The translations under genes and the position numbers were made by a program. Below the pieces are notes generated by a model. The model did not search any database. It worked only from the letters and a program-made list of their open reading frames with translations, and had not been told where the DNA came from. 33,799 nucleotides of DNA, from positions 1-33,799 of the forward strand of contig JAFTYU010000018.1 of assembly GCA_017461235.1 (NCBI GenBank). The letters are read 5' to 3'. Below are positions 24,759-32,181 of the stretch, piece by piece (position 1 is the stretch's first letter; each line of letters opens with the position of its first letter). This stretch comes from Clostridia bacterium (GTDB lineage: Bacteria; Bacillota; Clostridia; Oscillospirales; Acutalibacteraceae).

Positions 24759-25373
24759 ATGTTTAAAAATGTGTTTGTAGGAAAAAACGCAAAAAATCAA
24801 TCCGAAAGAATTTTGATATTTGGTGAATCGCATTATGAAGAAAGCGGTGAAATTAACGGTACTGCCGATGTTGTAGAATCACTTGCTGTTTGCGGCAATG
24901 ATGCTGAAAAGAATACTGAGTTTTACAAAAATATTATGAAAACCTTCGGATATAATATTTCCCCCGAAGAAAGAGTAATTTTCTGGAATAAGGTTTTTTG
25001 CGGTAATTACGTAGAAGAACTTTGCGGAAAAGGTAAAGACAACACAGCAAAGTATCATATAGCCGAAAACAGAGAAAAGTACAATGATGATTTGTTTCGT
25101 TTTGTTAACGAAAATGAAATTGATGTTGTGTTTTGTTTCAGCAGATTAGTGTATAACAGCTTGCCTTGCTTTACAAAAGGTGAAAATGAAATGAAATTGG
25201 TTGAGCACCCGCAACAGTATTTGAACAAATTTACATATCTGCCAAAATGTCATCATAAAAAATGTACTGTTCAATTAAGAAAACGTCTTACCGTATATGG
25301 CTTAAAACACCCGTCTTCATATTACAATTCTGAGCTTTATTATGAAGCCATAAAAAAAGAAATCAACATCTGA
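24759..25373 (+). CDS. Uracil-DNA glycosylase-like fold protein (unnamed)
   Basis: This protein is 204 residues from the ATG at 24759 (GGAGG 8 bases upstream; an in-frame GTG at 24744 lies within that site). It has no signal or membrane segment. The segment RILIFGESHYE near the N-terminus sits where UDG-superfamily proteins carry their catalytic water-activating loop. YGLKHPSSYYN near the C-terminus resembles the HPS motif of the DNA-intercalation loop, and VVFCFSRLVYNSLP lies on the expected central strand. This motif order supports a UDG-like fold but not the activity. The divergent partner is the DNA glycosylase Tag, which fits a repair role. I cannot assign a named family with certainty. 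Confidence 0.6.
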   Translation: MFKNVFVGKNAKNQSERILIFGESHYEESGEINGTADVVESLAVCGNDAEKNTEFYKNIMKTFGYNISPEERVIFWNKVFCGNYVEELCGKGKDNTAKYHIAENREKYNDDLFRFVNENEIDVVFCFSRLVYNSLPCFTKGENEMKLVEHPQQYLNKFTYLPKCHHKKCTVQLRKRLTVYGLKHPSSYYNSELYYEAIKKEINI

Positions 25374-25401
25374 CTTTTCAGGAAGTTTATGGATAAAGAA
25401 C

Positions 25402-25429
25402 AAAACGGATAGCGGTTGCTATCCGTTTT
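25402..25429. terminator. Bidirectional terminator
   Basis: A perfect 12-bp stem AAAACGGATAGC/GCTATCCGTTTT with a 4-base loop, between the convergent UDG-like and GIY-YIG genes. Confidence 0.93.
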
Positions 25430-25470
25430 GTTGTACTGAACAGCTTTGAAAACCTTTATTATTCAGCTGT

Positions 25471-26601
25471 TTAAAGTGTTTCGGGAGACAAATATGTAAT
25501 AGGGTTCTGCGCAGATTGGTTGACTTTTAAATTTGCTATGGTCTTATAACGATAAAATTTCGCATATTCATCAAGAACAGTATAATTTTTGCATACGAAG
25601 TATATACGATTTTTCAGTCTCTCGTAATCAGCCGGCTTTAAAAGCTCTGTCTGTGGAGCATCAATATTTTCATATCCGTAATGCCATTCGTCAGGCTTAT
25701 AAACAGCAACAATCAATCCGTTATGTACACCAAAAACATACTCTACTTTTCTGTTTTTGATTGATTTTAGCGATGCTGCCCAATAACCCCTTACAACATC
25801 ATATAATTCAGCTTCGCTCATACCTTTGCGATAAAGCTTGTTTATTTTAATAACGAGAATACTGTGCTTTACATCTTCTCTCTCTAACGGAATTGCACCG
25901 TATAGTATTTCAAATTCTTCTGTTGTTAAACATTCATGAACATGGTGCCCCGATACTTCATTTGTAAGTTGAAAATCCGGCATAAATTTTAATAAATTTA
26001 TAAGAGTTGCTTCTGCTGAAAAAGCTTCACTTTCGCTTAATCCCCAATTAACAATTAATCGCTTTACTGAAAAACCACAGTCTTTAATCTCTCGTATTTT
26101 CTGTAGTTTTTTATTTTCTGGTTTGCAATTTTTTTCGTTTTCAAGCTCATGTGAAAATACTCTGTTACCTGTTCCTTTTCCGATATAAAAAATCTTATCG
26201 TCTCGGGGGTCAACAAGCGCGTAAACATAGAATCCGTTTAATGAATCAAGTGTCTTTTCGGAAAAACCACTGATGTGATTTTCGCTTTTCTGCAAAAGAA
26301 GCCTGATAATGCGTTCAATTATAGGCTTAACCTGACCGCATTTTTGGCGTCTTGCAAAACTCCCGCTATTGAAATGATCTTCTCTCAATAACATCGTTAG
26401 TAACGCACAACACAAATCGTAATCAGCAGTAGATATACGAATTAATTCTTCATCACAATTAATTGGCGCGGTTGTCATGTATTCGTGGTAATCAGTCTTT
26501 AGCGCATTGCATTTTTCTAACACGTTATAGAAATAATCTGCACTAAAAATATCTTCGCCATTCAATTTTTGGAATTGTGATATCTTGTAGTTAAGATTCA
26601 T
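25471..26601 (-). CDS. GIY-YIG nuclease-domain protein with uncharacterised flanking domains
   Basis: This protein is 376 residues from the ATG at 26601, chosen because GAGG lies 6 bases upstream; the frame runs open to 26646 inside the preceding gene. A central GIY-YIG-like domain is seen as GFYVYALVDPRDDKIFYIGK with the following GTGNRVFSHE, which has the two tyrosines and catalytic-type Arg. The N-terminal ~130 residues contain YDLCCALLTMLLREDHFNSG and SFARRQKCGQVKPIIERII, and look like a helical domain found in small restriction-linked proteins. The C-terminal ~150 residues (WHYGYENI, KNRIYFVCKNYTVLDEYAKF) resemble a PUA/EVE-like substrate-reading domain only loosely. It follows the GH39-like gene by 34 bases and probably shares its transcript. 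Confidence 0.65.
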   Translation of the reverse strand: MNLNYKISQFQKLNGEDIFSADYFYNVLEKCNALKTDYHEYMTTAPINCDEELIRISTADYDLCCALLTMLLREDHFNSGSFARRQKCGQVKPIIERIIRLLLQKSENHISGFSEKTLDSLNGFYVYALVDPRDDKIFYIGKGTGNRVFSHELENEKNCKPENKKLQKIREIKDCGFSVKRLIVNWGLSESEAFSAEATLINLLKFMPDFQLTNEVSGHHVHECLTTEEFEILYGAIPLEREDVKHSILVIKINKLYRKGMSEAELYDVVRGYWAASLKSIKNRKVEYVFGVHNGLIVAVYKPDEWHYGYENIDAPQTELLKPADYERLKNRIYFVCKNYTVLDEYAKFYRYKTIANLKVNQSAQNPITYLSPETL

Positions 26602-26635
26602 CAGCCACCTCGTTTGGATTTTTTCTGTCATCATA

Positions 26636-28237
26636 TCAATAAACAATATAAATCGGTGAATTGCTTACGGTTATTTTTTCACCTATTTCAATGGGGTTTC
26701 CATACATATCATAAGCAATGTAATTACCGTCAGGTGCGGCGATTTTGTTTTTGTCCCCAAGGCTGTAATAAACTTCAATTTTATTTCCGTTTTTAGTGTA
26801 TTCGTCAATCACGAGATTTTTATCATTTGAAATGTTTTTCACGAAATCCGCATTGCCAAGAAAATGAATAACCGTTGCATAAGAAATAACGGCTTCGGTA
26901 GGCTGCAGATATTCGTTGAAAAAAGCAAAGTCGTTTATATCGTTTTCAGGTGTGACAGTTTTTCTGAAAGCGAAGGAAACAAAACCTTTCGCACCTGTCG
27001 AACGAGTGTAAAGCGCTTTACAGGCAATTGTTGATGCATCCGTACCGCCAACACCGCTTTCGCTGTTGAATCCGCCAACCTTGAGACCTGCTTGGTTTGT
27101 GATGTTGAGCATCTGTGCCATGTAGTCGTAGTAATTATCAAGTCCTTCATGATTGTGATAACCGAAATTATTAAGCAAGCCCTTGTCTGTAAGCTCCGCA
27201 GATTTCTGATAATATTCCGAATTGGTTTCTTTCTCTGCCGCCGCAAGGCCGCCCGAATAAACATAAGCTGACTTGTTTTTTGATTTTAATGTTTTTGATG
27301 TGCTTTCAAGCAGTTCAAAGTATTCTTCGGGGGGTCCTGCAAAGAAATACCAGTTAGGTTCATTCCATATTTCCCAAAGAATATCCGTATTATCAGCATA
27401 ATGGTCGGCAACCTTATTTGTAAAATCATCCCAGAGTTTAATATCCGGCGGATAAGTCCAACCGATTGCTTCATCATAATTCTTTTTGTATTCTTTAGCA
27501 GCTGACCATTCTCCTGCATTGTAGCCGAGAAGCCAGTTGTATTTCATACCGTGGCTGTTAACCTGTTTCACAAGATAATCCTGAGTTGTAAAATTCAAGT
27601 CTCCGTACGGCTCGCTCTGCATAGCACCCCAGCCTACACTGTCTTCGCGTACAAGGTTTGCGCCAAGATATTCGGCTGTATCAAGAATTTTATCAACGGA
27701 GTCTTCTGCATTATATCCCGGAACACAAAAACCTTCTCCCCATGTATATGCACGTGTAATATATGGTTGAACACCGTAGTAAAAAGCATCGCTTGCCTGC
27801 TCGTTTTTGGGGAGAACGCCAACAGTAAAACTAAGTTCATCTTTACCGAATTGTTTAATCTTAATAGTGAAAATACCGTTTTTCTGTGATGAAAAGCTTA
27901 AGATATTATAAGGAGAATTATAATCAAACGTAACGTAGCCCCATTTGCTGAAGCCTGTTTGCTCACTTGTAATCAAAACTATCGCTTTAGTACCGCTTAA
28001 TTCTTCGTCAAGACACTCAAGAACAACATTAATTTTTTCGTTAGGTTCAAAAAGGTTATCATCACCCTCTACTCCAAAACGCAAATGCTCGCCTTCGCCG
28101 TTTATGTAATAGTCAACGGTGTTCTCAATATTTGAAACGTTTATTTTGCTGTTGTGAAGAATGATACCAAAAGCAGTACCAACGACGAACAAAACAGCAA
28201 TTATAAGCAATATTATTTTCAAGCCGATTTTTTTCAT
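26636..28237 (-). CDS. Exported clan GH-A glycoside hydrolase (GH39/GH5-like)
   Basis: This protein is 533 residues from the ATG at 28237 (GAGG 7 bases upstream, preferred over GTG at 28243). An N-terminal hydrophobic helix (IILLIIAVLFVVGTAFGIIL) serves as signal or anchor. A beta-rich domain follows (about 40-150), then a TIM barrel of clan GH-A. The acid/base Glu is in LWEIWNEPNW (about 293) and the probable nucleophile in GGFNSESGVGG (about 393). A C-terminal beta domain ends the protein. The catalytic pattern fits GH39 or related families acting on beta-xylosides or other beta-glycans; the exact family is not secure. Its promoter is nearly identical to that of the GH16 gene at 30745. Confidence 0.82.
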   Translation of the reverse strand: MKKIGLKIILLIIAVLFVVGTAFGIILHNSKINVSNIENTVDYYINGEGEHLRFGVEGDDNLFEPNEKINVVLECLDEELSGTKAIVLITSEQTGFSKWGYVTFDYNSPYNILSFSSQKNGIFTIKIKQFGKDELSFTVGVLPKNEQASDAFYYGVQPYITRAYTWGEGFCVPGYNAEDSVDKILDTAEYLGANLVREDSVGWGAMQSEPYGDLNFTTQDYLVKQVNSHGMKYNWLLGYNAGEWSAAKEYKKNYDEAIGWTYPPDIKLWDDFTNKVADHYADNTDILWEIWNEPNWYFFAGPPEEYFELLESTSKTLKSKNKSAYVYSGGLAAAEKETNSEYYQKSAELTDKGLLNNFGYHNHEGLDNYYDYMAQMLNITNQAGLKVGGFNSESGVGGTDASTIACKALYTRSTGAKGFVSFAFRKTVTPENDINDFAFFNEYLQPTEAVISYATVIHFLGNADFVKNISNDKNLVIDEYTKNGNKIEVYYSLGDKNKIAAPDGNYIAYDMYGNPIEIGEKITVSNSPIYIVY

Positions 28238-28269
28238 AATCACACCTCATAAATCTGTGTTTGAAACCC

Positions 28270-28299
28270 ATTATATCATACATACCGCTACATTTCCAA
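28270..28299 (-). promoter_or_regulatory. Promoter of the GH39-like unit, homologous to the GH16 promoter
   Basis: Minus strand: TTGGAA (28294-28299), 18-base spacer, TATAAT (28270-28275). The stretch GGAAATGTAGCGG-n5-ATGATATAATGGGTTT is matched almost base for base in front of the GH16 gene (30783-30812). Confidence 0.7.
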
Positions 28300-28309
28300 C
28301 ATACCTGTA

Positions 28310-28351
28310 AAAATTTTTACTGAATAATACAAAGAACAGGAACATCAAAAA
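28310..28351 (-). repeat. Inter-operon repeat, copy A
   Basis: Minus-strand reading starts GATGTTCCTGTTCTTTGTAT and continues with TATTCAGTAAAAATTTTTAC. The copy at 32655-32696 matches at over 80%. A shorter copy is at 30828-30857. It includes the near-palindrome GTAAAAATTTTTAC and sits just upstream of the promoter of the GH39-like gene. Confidence 0.75.
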
Positions 28352-28404
28352 ACGAGAGGTTTTCGCCTTCGGCGAGGGGGTTCAAATCCCTGTTTATTCC
28401 GCAA
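28352..28404 (+). other. Degenerate tRNA 3'-end-like sequence (class II, Leu/Ser type?)
   Basis: On the plus strand, a small hairpin TCGCC-TTC-GGCGA (like a long variable arm) is followed by GGGGG-TTCAAAT-CCCTG, a recognisable T-arm with G-rich stem, then TTTATTCCGCA in the place of an acceptor 3' strand. The arm lengths do not fit an intact tRNA exactly, no 5' half is present, and CCA is not encoded. It may be a second tRNA-derived scar facing the tRNA-Pro fragment, or partly a terminator hairpin on the minus strand (T6 follows there). Confidence 0.3.
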
Positions 28405-28413
28405 ATTAAAAAA

Positions 28414-28445
28414 TAAAGATGTGTACGATTCGTACACACCTTCAT
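28414..28445. terminator. Palindromic hairpin between the two tRNA-like fragments
   Basis: A 19-base near-perfect palindrome TGTGTACGATTCGTACACA (28420-28438), flanked by A6TAAAG on the left and a T-rich run on the right, so it could terminate transcription on either strand. Confidence 0.75.
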
Positions 28446-28448
28446 TTT

Positions 28449-28493
28449 TGGTCGAGATGACGGGATTTGAACCCACAGCCTCTACGTCCCGAA
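28449..28493 (-). pseudogene. 3' half of tRNA-Pro(CGG), attachment-site-like remnant
   Basis: Read on the minus strand, the 45 bases form the complete 3' half of a proline tRNA. They comprise anticodon loop TTCGGGA (anticodon CGG), anticodon stem 3' strand CGTAG, variable loop AGGCT, T-stem GTGGG/CCCGT around TTCAAAT, acceptor CATCTCG, discriminator A and encoded CCA. Every segment has its exact canonical length. The sequence 5' of the loop (ACATC) does not pair with CGTAG, and no CGAGATG acceptor strand exists nearby, so the 5' half is absent. Identity starting at the anticodon loop and running to the 3' end is what tyrosine integrases that target tRNA genes leave at the distal junction. Confidence 0.85.
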
Positions 28494-28634
28494 AAGATGT
28501 CCCCGTCTGCTCTCAGGAACTCCACACAACAGCTTGTGCTTTGGGAATGCTCTTTGAAGCTGAATTTCACACTGTTTTCAAATAGTCCAACCCTGTCTGT
28601 GGGCTTTATGTGGTCGTTGGTGGGTTTCAAAAAA
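28494..28634. other. Non-coding junction segment
   Basis: This 140-bp stretch lies between the tRNA-Pro half and the stop of the immunity-like gene. A minus-strand frame of 62 codons runs through it into the tRNA sequence, but it has no ribosome binding site and its end is tRNA DNA. I see no promoter, terminator or protein similarity. It would be the terminal sequence of the putative integrated element. Confidence 0.5.
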
Positions 28635-29387
28635 TTAGATTTTCTTCAACTTTAAATTTAATGCTTTAATTGTACTGCAGTCATATGAATTATCTGGATT
28701 TTCTAAATAATCATCAGCCCAGAAAACACTTTCATTTTCAACAATCAAACGGCCTTCGTGGATTTCTCTTGTATAGTTTTCTGTTGCAGGCATAATCTTC
28801 AACATTTGTACTCCTTCAAAACATAGTTCAACAACTCCGAACCATCCACTATTATCAAAAATTGCACTTACCTTTGTATACGAATCAGATTCTTCGTAAT
28901 TGATTTTCTCAAGTGTACTATCATGAAAACCCGCAAATTTTTTCATGAAGTCATCTGCATCCGCTTGAGTTGAAATATAGTTCCACTCATTTGCATCTTT
29001 CAAGGTGCGAATAGATATATCGTACACTCCCATTGAAACTGATTTTTTTCTTAAAATCTCACCAAGGAAAGCGTAGTTTTCACACACATCAGGATAACCC
29101 CTCATTTTATTAACTTCTATAAATTCGATTCCGTTCTTTTTGCAAAAATGTTTGTATTTCAATATACTTACACTATCATATGTAACAAAATCTTCGCAGT
29201 CAGCTTGAATCACCTCAACCAGTGGTTTTGCAGGCGAAACACTTTTATCTAAATAATCAACCAATTCAAAAGAATTGGTATGGGGGTTTAAAACAATATA
29301 TTGCAAAAACCAACCATCATCAACAGTTGAATATACAATTGACTTGAAATATTTATTCTCGTTCTTATCAAAAACTCTAACAAACAT
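28635..29387 (-). CDS. Immunity-like conserved hypothetical protein
   Basis: This is a 250-residue soluble protein in two parts. The N-terminal ~125 residues (RVFDKNENKYFKSIVYSTVD, GWFLQYIVLNPHTNSFELVD) form one domain of unknown function. The C-terminal part begins FAGFHDSTLEKINYEES and continues WFGVVELCFEGVQMLKIMPA. An F-H-D-x-x-L start followed by a hydrophobic beta strand and a late F-W-A-D-D block is typical of small immunity-type proteins found near polymorphic toxins in Firmicutes. No toxin gene is in the window. ATG at 29387 has only a weak ribosome binding site. It follows the DUF6054-like gene by 35 bases. Confidence 0.6.
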   Translation of the reverse strand: MFVRVFDKNENKYFKSIVYSTVDDGWFLQYIVLNPHTNSFELVDYLDKSVSPAKPLVEVIQADCEDFVTYDSVSILKYKHFCKKNGIEFIEVNKMRGYPDVCENYAFLGEILRKKSVSMGVYDISIRTLKDANEWNYISTQADADDFMKKFAGFHDSTLEKINYEESDSYTKVSAIFDNSGWFGVVELCFEGVQMLKIMPATENYTREIHEGRLIVENESVFWADDYLENPDNSYDCSTIKALNLKLKKI

Positions 29388-29422
29388 AAAACCATCACAC
29401 CTACAATTAAAGTTCTAATAAA

Positions 29423-29749
29423 TCACAACAACTCTCTCAGCTTATCAAGGAAAGCTTCTTCGCCCAAGGTATTCACCTTGAATAACATCGCCTGACTTCC
29501 GCCCGATGTAATAGCGGAAAGATAAATAGGACCGTTCGCATTTTGAAACAATGTAACATTCATACTCACACGGTTACCGCCTGCATAGCTGTATCTTTCA
29601 AATACACGAACACTGCACCGTGCATCACCATCAAAAATATCGCTTGAATCTTCGAAGGATGCCGACATACTGCCATTCAGTATTCCGTTCTCAATTGTCT
29701 TCAAAATCTGTCCGAAATCACCATTAAGAACCTGCTCTAATTTTGCCAT
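29423..29749 (-). CDS. DUF6054-like conserved hypothetical protein
   Basis: A 108-residue soluble protein starting MAKLEQVLNGDFGQILKTIE, with SMSASFEDSSD, CSVRVFERYSYAGGNRVSMN and the near-C-terminal ISAITSGGSQAMLFKVNT-type block (SAITSGGSQAMLFKVNTLGE). This pattern matches, as I recall it, the family DUF6054, widespread in Clostridia and of unknown function; I could not search to confirm. ATG has a strong GGAGGAG site. It lies between GH16 and the immunity-like gene, in one minus-strand unit. Confidence 0.7.
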   Translation of the reverse strand: MAKLEQVLNGDFGQILKTIENGILNGSMSASFEDSSDIFDGDARCSVRVFERYSYAGGNRVSMNVTLFQNANGPIYLSAITSGGSQAMLFKVNTLGEEAFLDKLRELL

Positions 29750-29824
29750 TGCTTCTCCTCCTGTTCTTTACACCAACATTTACTTATATCTTCAAATTGG
29801 GATTTGTCAGTAATTCCAGTAGGC

Positions 29825-30745
29825 TTACTCATAACCGTTTATATCTTTATAAACACGGACATAATCTATCAGCCATTCTATTGGATATTCATTTTCAGGT
29901 TCATCCCAACCGCTGAAATCAGAGTTGATATACATAGACAGAATCATACACATTCTGTATTGGGGTGATTCTTCGGTCTGTGCCACTTCTTTTCCGTCCA
30001 CATAAAAGGTTATCCCTTCAGGTCTCCAATCCATTGCATAAGTGTGGAATTCGTTAACATAATTTTTTGAGAAACCCTTAAGATTAACCTCGCTTGACCA
30101 TTCATTGAGATTCGGATCATCCCAGGCATGAACCTTTGGGTGAAATACTCCCGGGTTATCAAAGAATGTTTCTAATACATCTATTTCACCATTCTGCTTT
30201 GTCTTTGTTGAGTCAGGAGTGGTATCATCCTCAGTACCAATAAGCCACCAGGCTGCATATCCACCGCCCTTGGTGTCGGGCATTTTCATTCGTATCTCAA
30301 AATAACCGTATTGGGTTGCATAGCCTTCGAAGGGCTCTACCTCCATCTGTTGCGCACCACCGGGATGCAAATTATTCTTCTCCCAGGTCTGAATACCATT
30401 AGCTATCCATAAAAGGTTATCGGGATCTACCGAACCCGGCTGACCGCCGAAGTAATCCGGAGAATCTTTTGTAATGTACAGATTCAGGCAACCATTCTCA
30501 ACTTTATATCTTGCAGATGAGCCTGCTGTGTTAGTAGTACAGTGAGGCAGATACTGCGGTAACCAGAATTCTGCATCTAATTTGCCATCATTAAATTCGG
30601 TGCTGAAATCAAGGGTATATCCTTCCTTTTCGGGAACTCCGTTCTCAAGGTCGCTTTCTTCTGCAGGGTTCGCACCACAGCCTCCTAACAACGAACCGAT
30701 TAACATAGTTAATGCAAGTAACAAAGATATTTTCTTTCTGTTCAT
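29825..30745 (-). CDS. GH16 family lipoprotein glucanase
   Basis: This 306-residue protein has a lipoprotein signal peptide: KKISLLLALTMLIGSLLGGC, with lipobox LGGC and lipidated Cys23. The catalytic domain carries the GH16 signature GEIDVLETF, with nucleophile Glu187, Asp189 and acid/base Glu192. YGYFEIRMKMP, HTYAMDWRPEGITFYVDG and IDYVRVYKD are conserved GH16 segments. The enzyme should sit on the outer membrane face and cleave beta-1,3(4)-glucans or related galactans; the subfamily cannot be told from sequence alone. Its promoter is a near copy of that of the GH39-like gene. DUF6054-like and immunity-like genes follow downstream. Confidence 0.92.
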   Translation of the reverse strand: MNRKKISLLLALTMLIGSLLGGCGANPAEESDLENGVPEKEGYTLDFSTEFNDGKLDAEFWLPQYLPHCTTNTAGSSARYKVENGCLNLYITKDSPDYFGGQPGSVDPDNLLWIANGIQTWEKNNLHPGGAQQMEVEPFEGYATQYGYFEIRMKMPDTKGGGYAAWWLIGTEDDTTPDSTKTKQNGEIDVLETFFDNPGVFHPKVHAWDDPNLNEWSSEVNLKGFSKNYVNEFHTYAMDWRPEGITFYVDGKEVAQTEESPQYRMCMILSMYINSDFSGWDEPENEYPIEWLIDYVRVYKDINGYE

Positions 30746-30782
30746 ACTGCACCATCCTCAAAAATTCTCAATCATCAAACTC

Positions 30783-30812
30783 ATTATACCATGCCTTCCG
30801 CCACATTTCCAC
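30783..30812 (-). promoter_or_regulatory. Promoter of the GH16 unit
   Basis: Minus strand: GTGGAA (30807-30812), 18-base spacer, TATAAT (30783-30788). It shares GGAAATGTRGCGG-n5-ATGRTATAATGRGTTT with the GH39-like promoter. Confidence 0.7.
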
Positions 30813-30827
30813 AGTTACATTTATGTT

Positions 30828-30857
30828 CAAAAACTTTACTGCATAATACAAAGAAAT
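30828..30857 (-). repeat. Inter-operon repeat, copy B
   Basis: Minus-strand TTTCTTTGTATTATGCAGTA followed by AAGTTTTTG. It shares 18 of the first 20 bases with copy A and includes the T-rich end of the hipA terminator. It lacks the GATGTT extension of copies A and C. Confidence 0.7.
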
Positions 30858-30880
30858 ACACCTACCAAACGGCAGGTGTA
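30851..30880 (-). terminator. Terminator of hipBA
   Basis: A 7-bp outer stem (30857-30863 with 30874-30880) with two more inner pairs and an AAAC loop. On the minus strand it is followed by a T-rich run ATTTCTTTGTATT. Confidence 0.75.
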
Positions 30881-30891
30881 CGACTTTAAAA

Positions 30892-32181
30892 TTACAAACC
30901 TAAAATTGTTTTTATTCTCTCAATATTTCTTTCTGACATTTCCGTTTGCCTTGCAAAGGATTCCCATTTTGAAACAGCATTTTTTACTTGCTCAATACTT
31001 TTATCTGCATCAGATTTTTTGATACCTACCTTTTCGGCAACCGTTAACATATCCTCTTTTGTTATGTTGTCAGCCTTTCCGTTAATAAGCATCTGATGAG
31101 CCTTAACCCATTGACTGTCTTTTCTGTATGCAAAGGTTACATCATAGGCAGGTGATAAAGACCAGACGCCTTTTTTATCCATAAGGAAGGATATGTTTTT
31201 GGTATGGTCATCATAGTTTTTTGCATATTCATTGAAGACCATTCGTTTGAACAATTGAATGTAGTCGCTATAAGGAAGCTTAAGCTTCTTCATTACAGAA
31301 AAAGCATCCTCGTAGGAATAAATCATTGGTGAATTAAAGTCCATATGAGCTAAAGCGCAAAGCGTTTGCATGTGCAGCTTCCTGCCGTTTTTACCTATTC
31401 TGTCAAAACGCTTTGTCATAAAATGAGCTTTTCCGTTTTCTTTGTAAAGCTTACATTCACTCATTTCTACGCCTGCTTCAACAGCCATGAGATAATAGGC
31501 ATATTCAATCTTAGTATATTCACTATCATCAGGACGAGTGTCTTTATCCTTATTGTTTTTGATATCATCAAATTTTAATAACCAATATTCATAACCCTTA
31601 CCTGCATTAATCTGACCTGAACGAATATCGTTTGTTTCAGGATTCCAGGCTATAAGAGTCTTAGCTCTTGCTCCGCCAACAGAAGAACTGCATTCCATCA
31701 ACTGAGACATAAGATTGTCGTTTTCTTCAATATGAAAATTCTCTTTTTCAGAAAGAATCTCAGAAGCAAGCTTTGTTAAAGCATCAAGGTCAACAGGCTC
31801 GTCTATAGCTCCGATTTCCTGCGAAGGCTCATATTCCAATGCACCCATACCTCTTTTGCCTGTATAACAAAGCCTTTCTATAACAGATAAGCTATCAGGC
31901 TCTCTTCCCTGACTTTCTAAATATCTGTTGATAACAATGTTACCGAATCTGTCAGGAAGCGAATCTGCAACCATACCCGGAAGTCCGTAAAAGGTTTGTT
32001 CCGGCAAGCTACGGAAAGAATAGGTAACGTTTGATAACGGCATTGTAACAGGTGAAATTTCGATATTGCTCTTCAAAAACTCATCATCATACTGAAACCC
32101 TACTAAACCATTATCCTCCTGATGAAGATAACCTACAGTAGTACCCCACATTTTAACACGAACAGTATTTACTTTTTTCAA
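30892..32181 (-). CDS. hipA: HipA-family serine/threonine kinase toxin
   Basis: This 429-residue HipA-type toxin kinase is the toxin of a type II toxin-antitoxin module. The N-terminal domain includes FRSLPEQTFYGLPGMVADSL and PDRFG (76-80). The ATP-binding loop SSSVGGARAK is at 165-174. The catalytic block NEYAKNYDDHTKNIS (Asp324/Asp325, Asn329) and the metal-binding SPAYDVTF (Asp347) are intact, so the kinase should be active. E. coli HipA phosphorylates glutamyl-tRNA synthetase and causes dormancy; the target here is not known. Its start overlaps the hipB stop by 4 bases (ATGA), ensuring coupled expression. Confidence 0.93.
   Translation of the reverse strand: MKKVNTVRVKMWGTTVGYLHQEDNGLVGFQYDDEFLKSNIEISPVTMPLSNVTYSFRSLPEQTFYGLPGMVADSLPDRFGNIVINRYLESQGREPDSLSVIERLCYTGKRGMGALEYEPSQEIGAIDEPVDLDALTKLASEILSEKENFHIEENDNLMSQLMECSSSVGGARAKTLIAWNPETNDIRSGQINAGKGYEYWLLKFDDIKNNKDKDTRPDDSEYTKIEYAYYLMAVEAGVEMSECKLYKENGKAHFMTKRFDRIGKNGRKLHMQTLCALAHMDFNSPMIYSYEDAFSVMKKLKLPYSDYIQLFKRMVFNEYAKNYDDHTKNISFLMDKKGVWSLSPAYDVTFAYRKDSQWVKAHQMLINGKADNITKEDMLTVAEKVGIKKSDADKSIEQVKNAVSKWESFARQTEMSERNIERIKTILGL

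Noticed and set aside
28442-28630. A 62-codon minus-strand frame running into the tRNA-Pro half
   Set aside because: Its C-terminus is translated tRNA sequence and it lacks a ribosome binding site; this is a chance frame over junction DNA.
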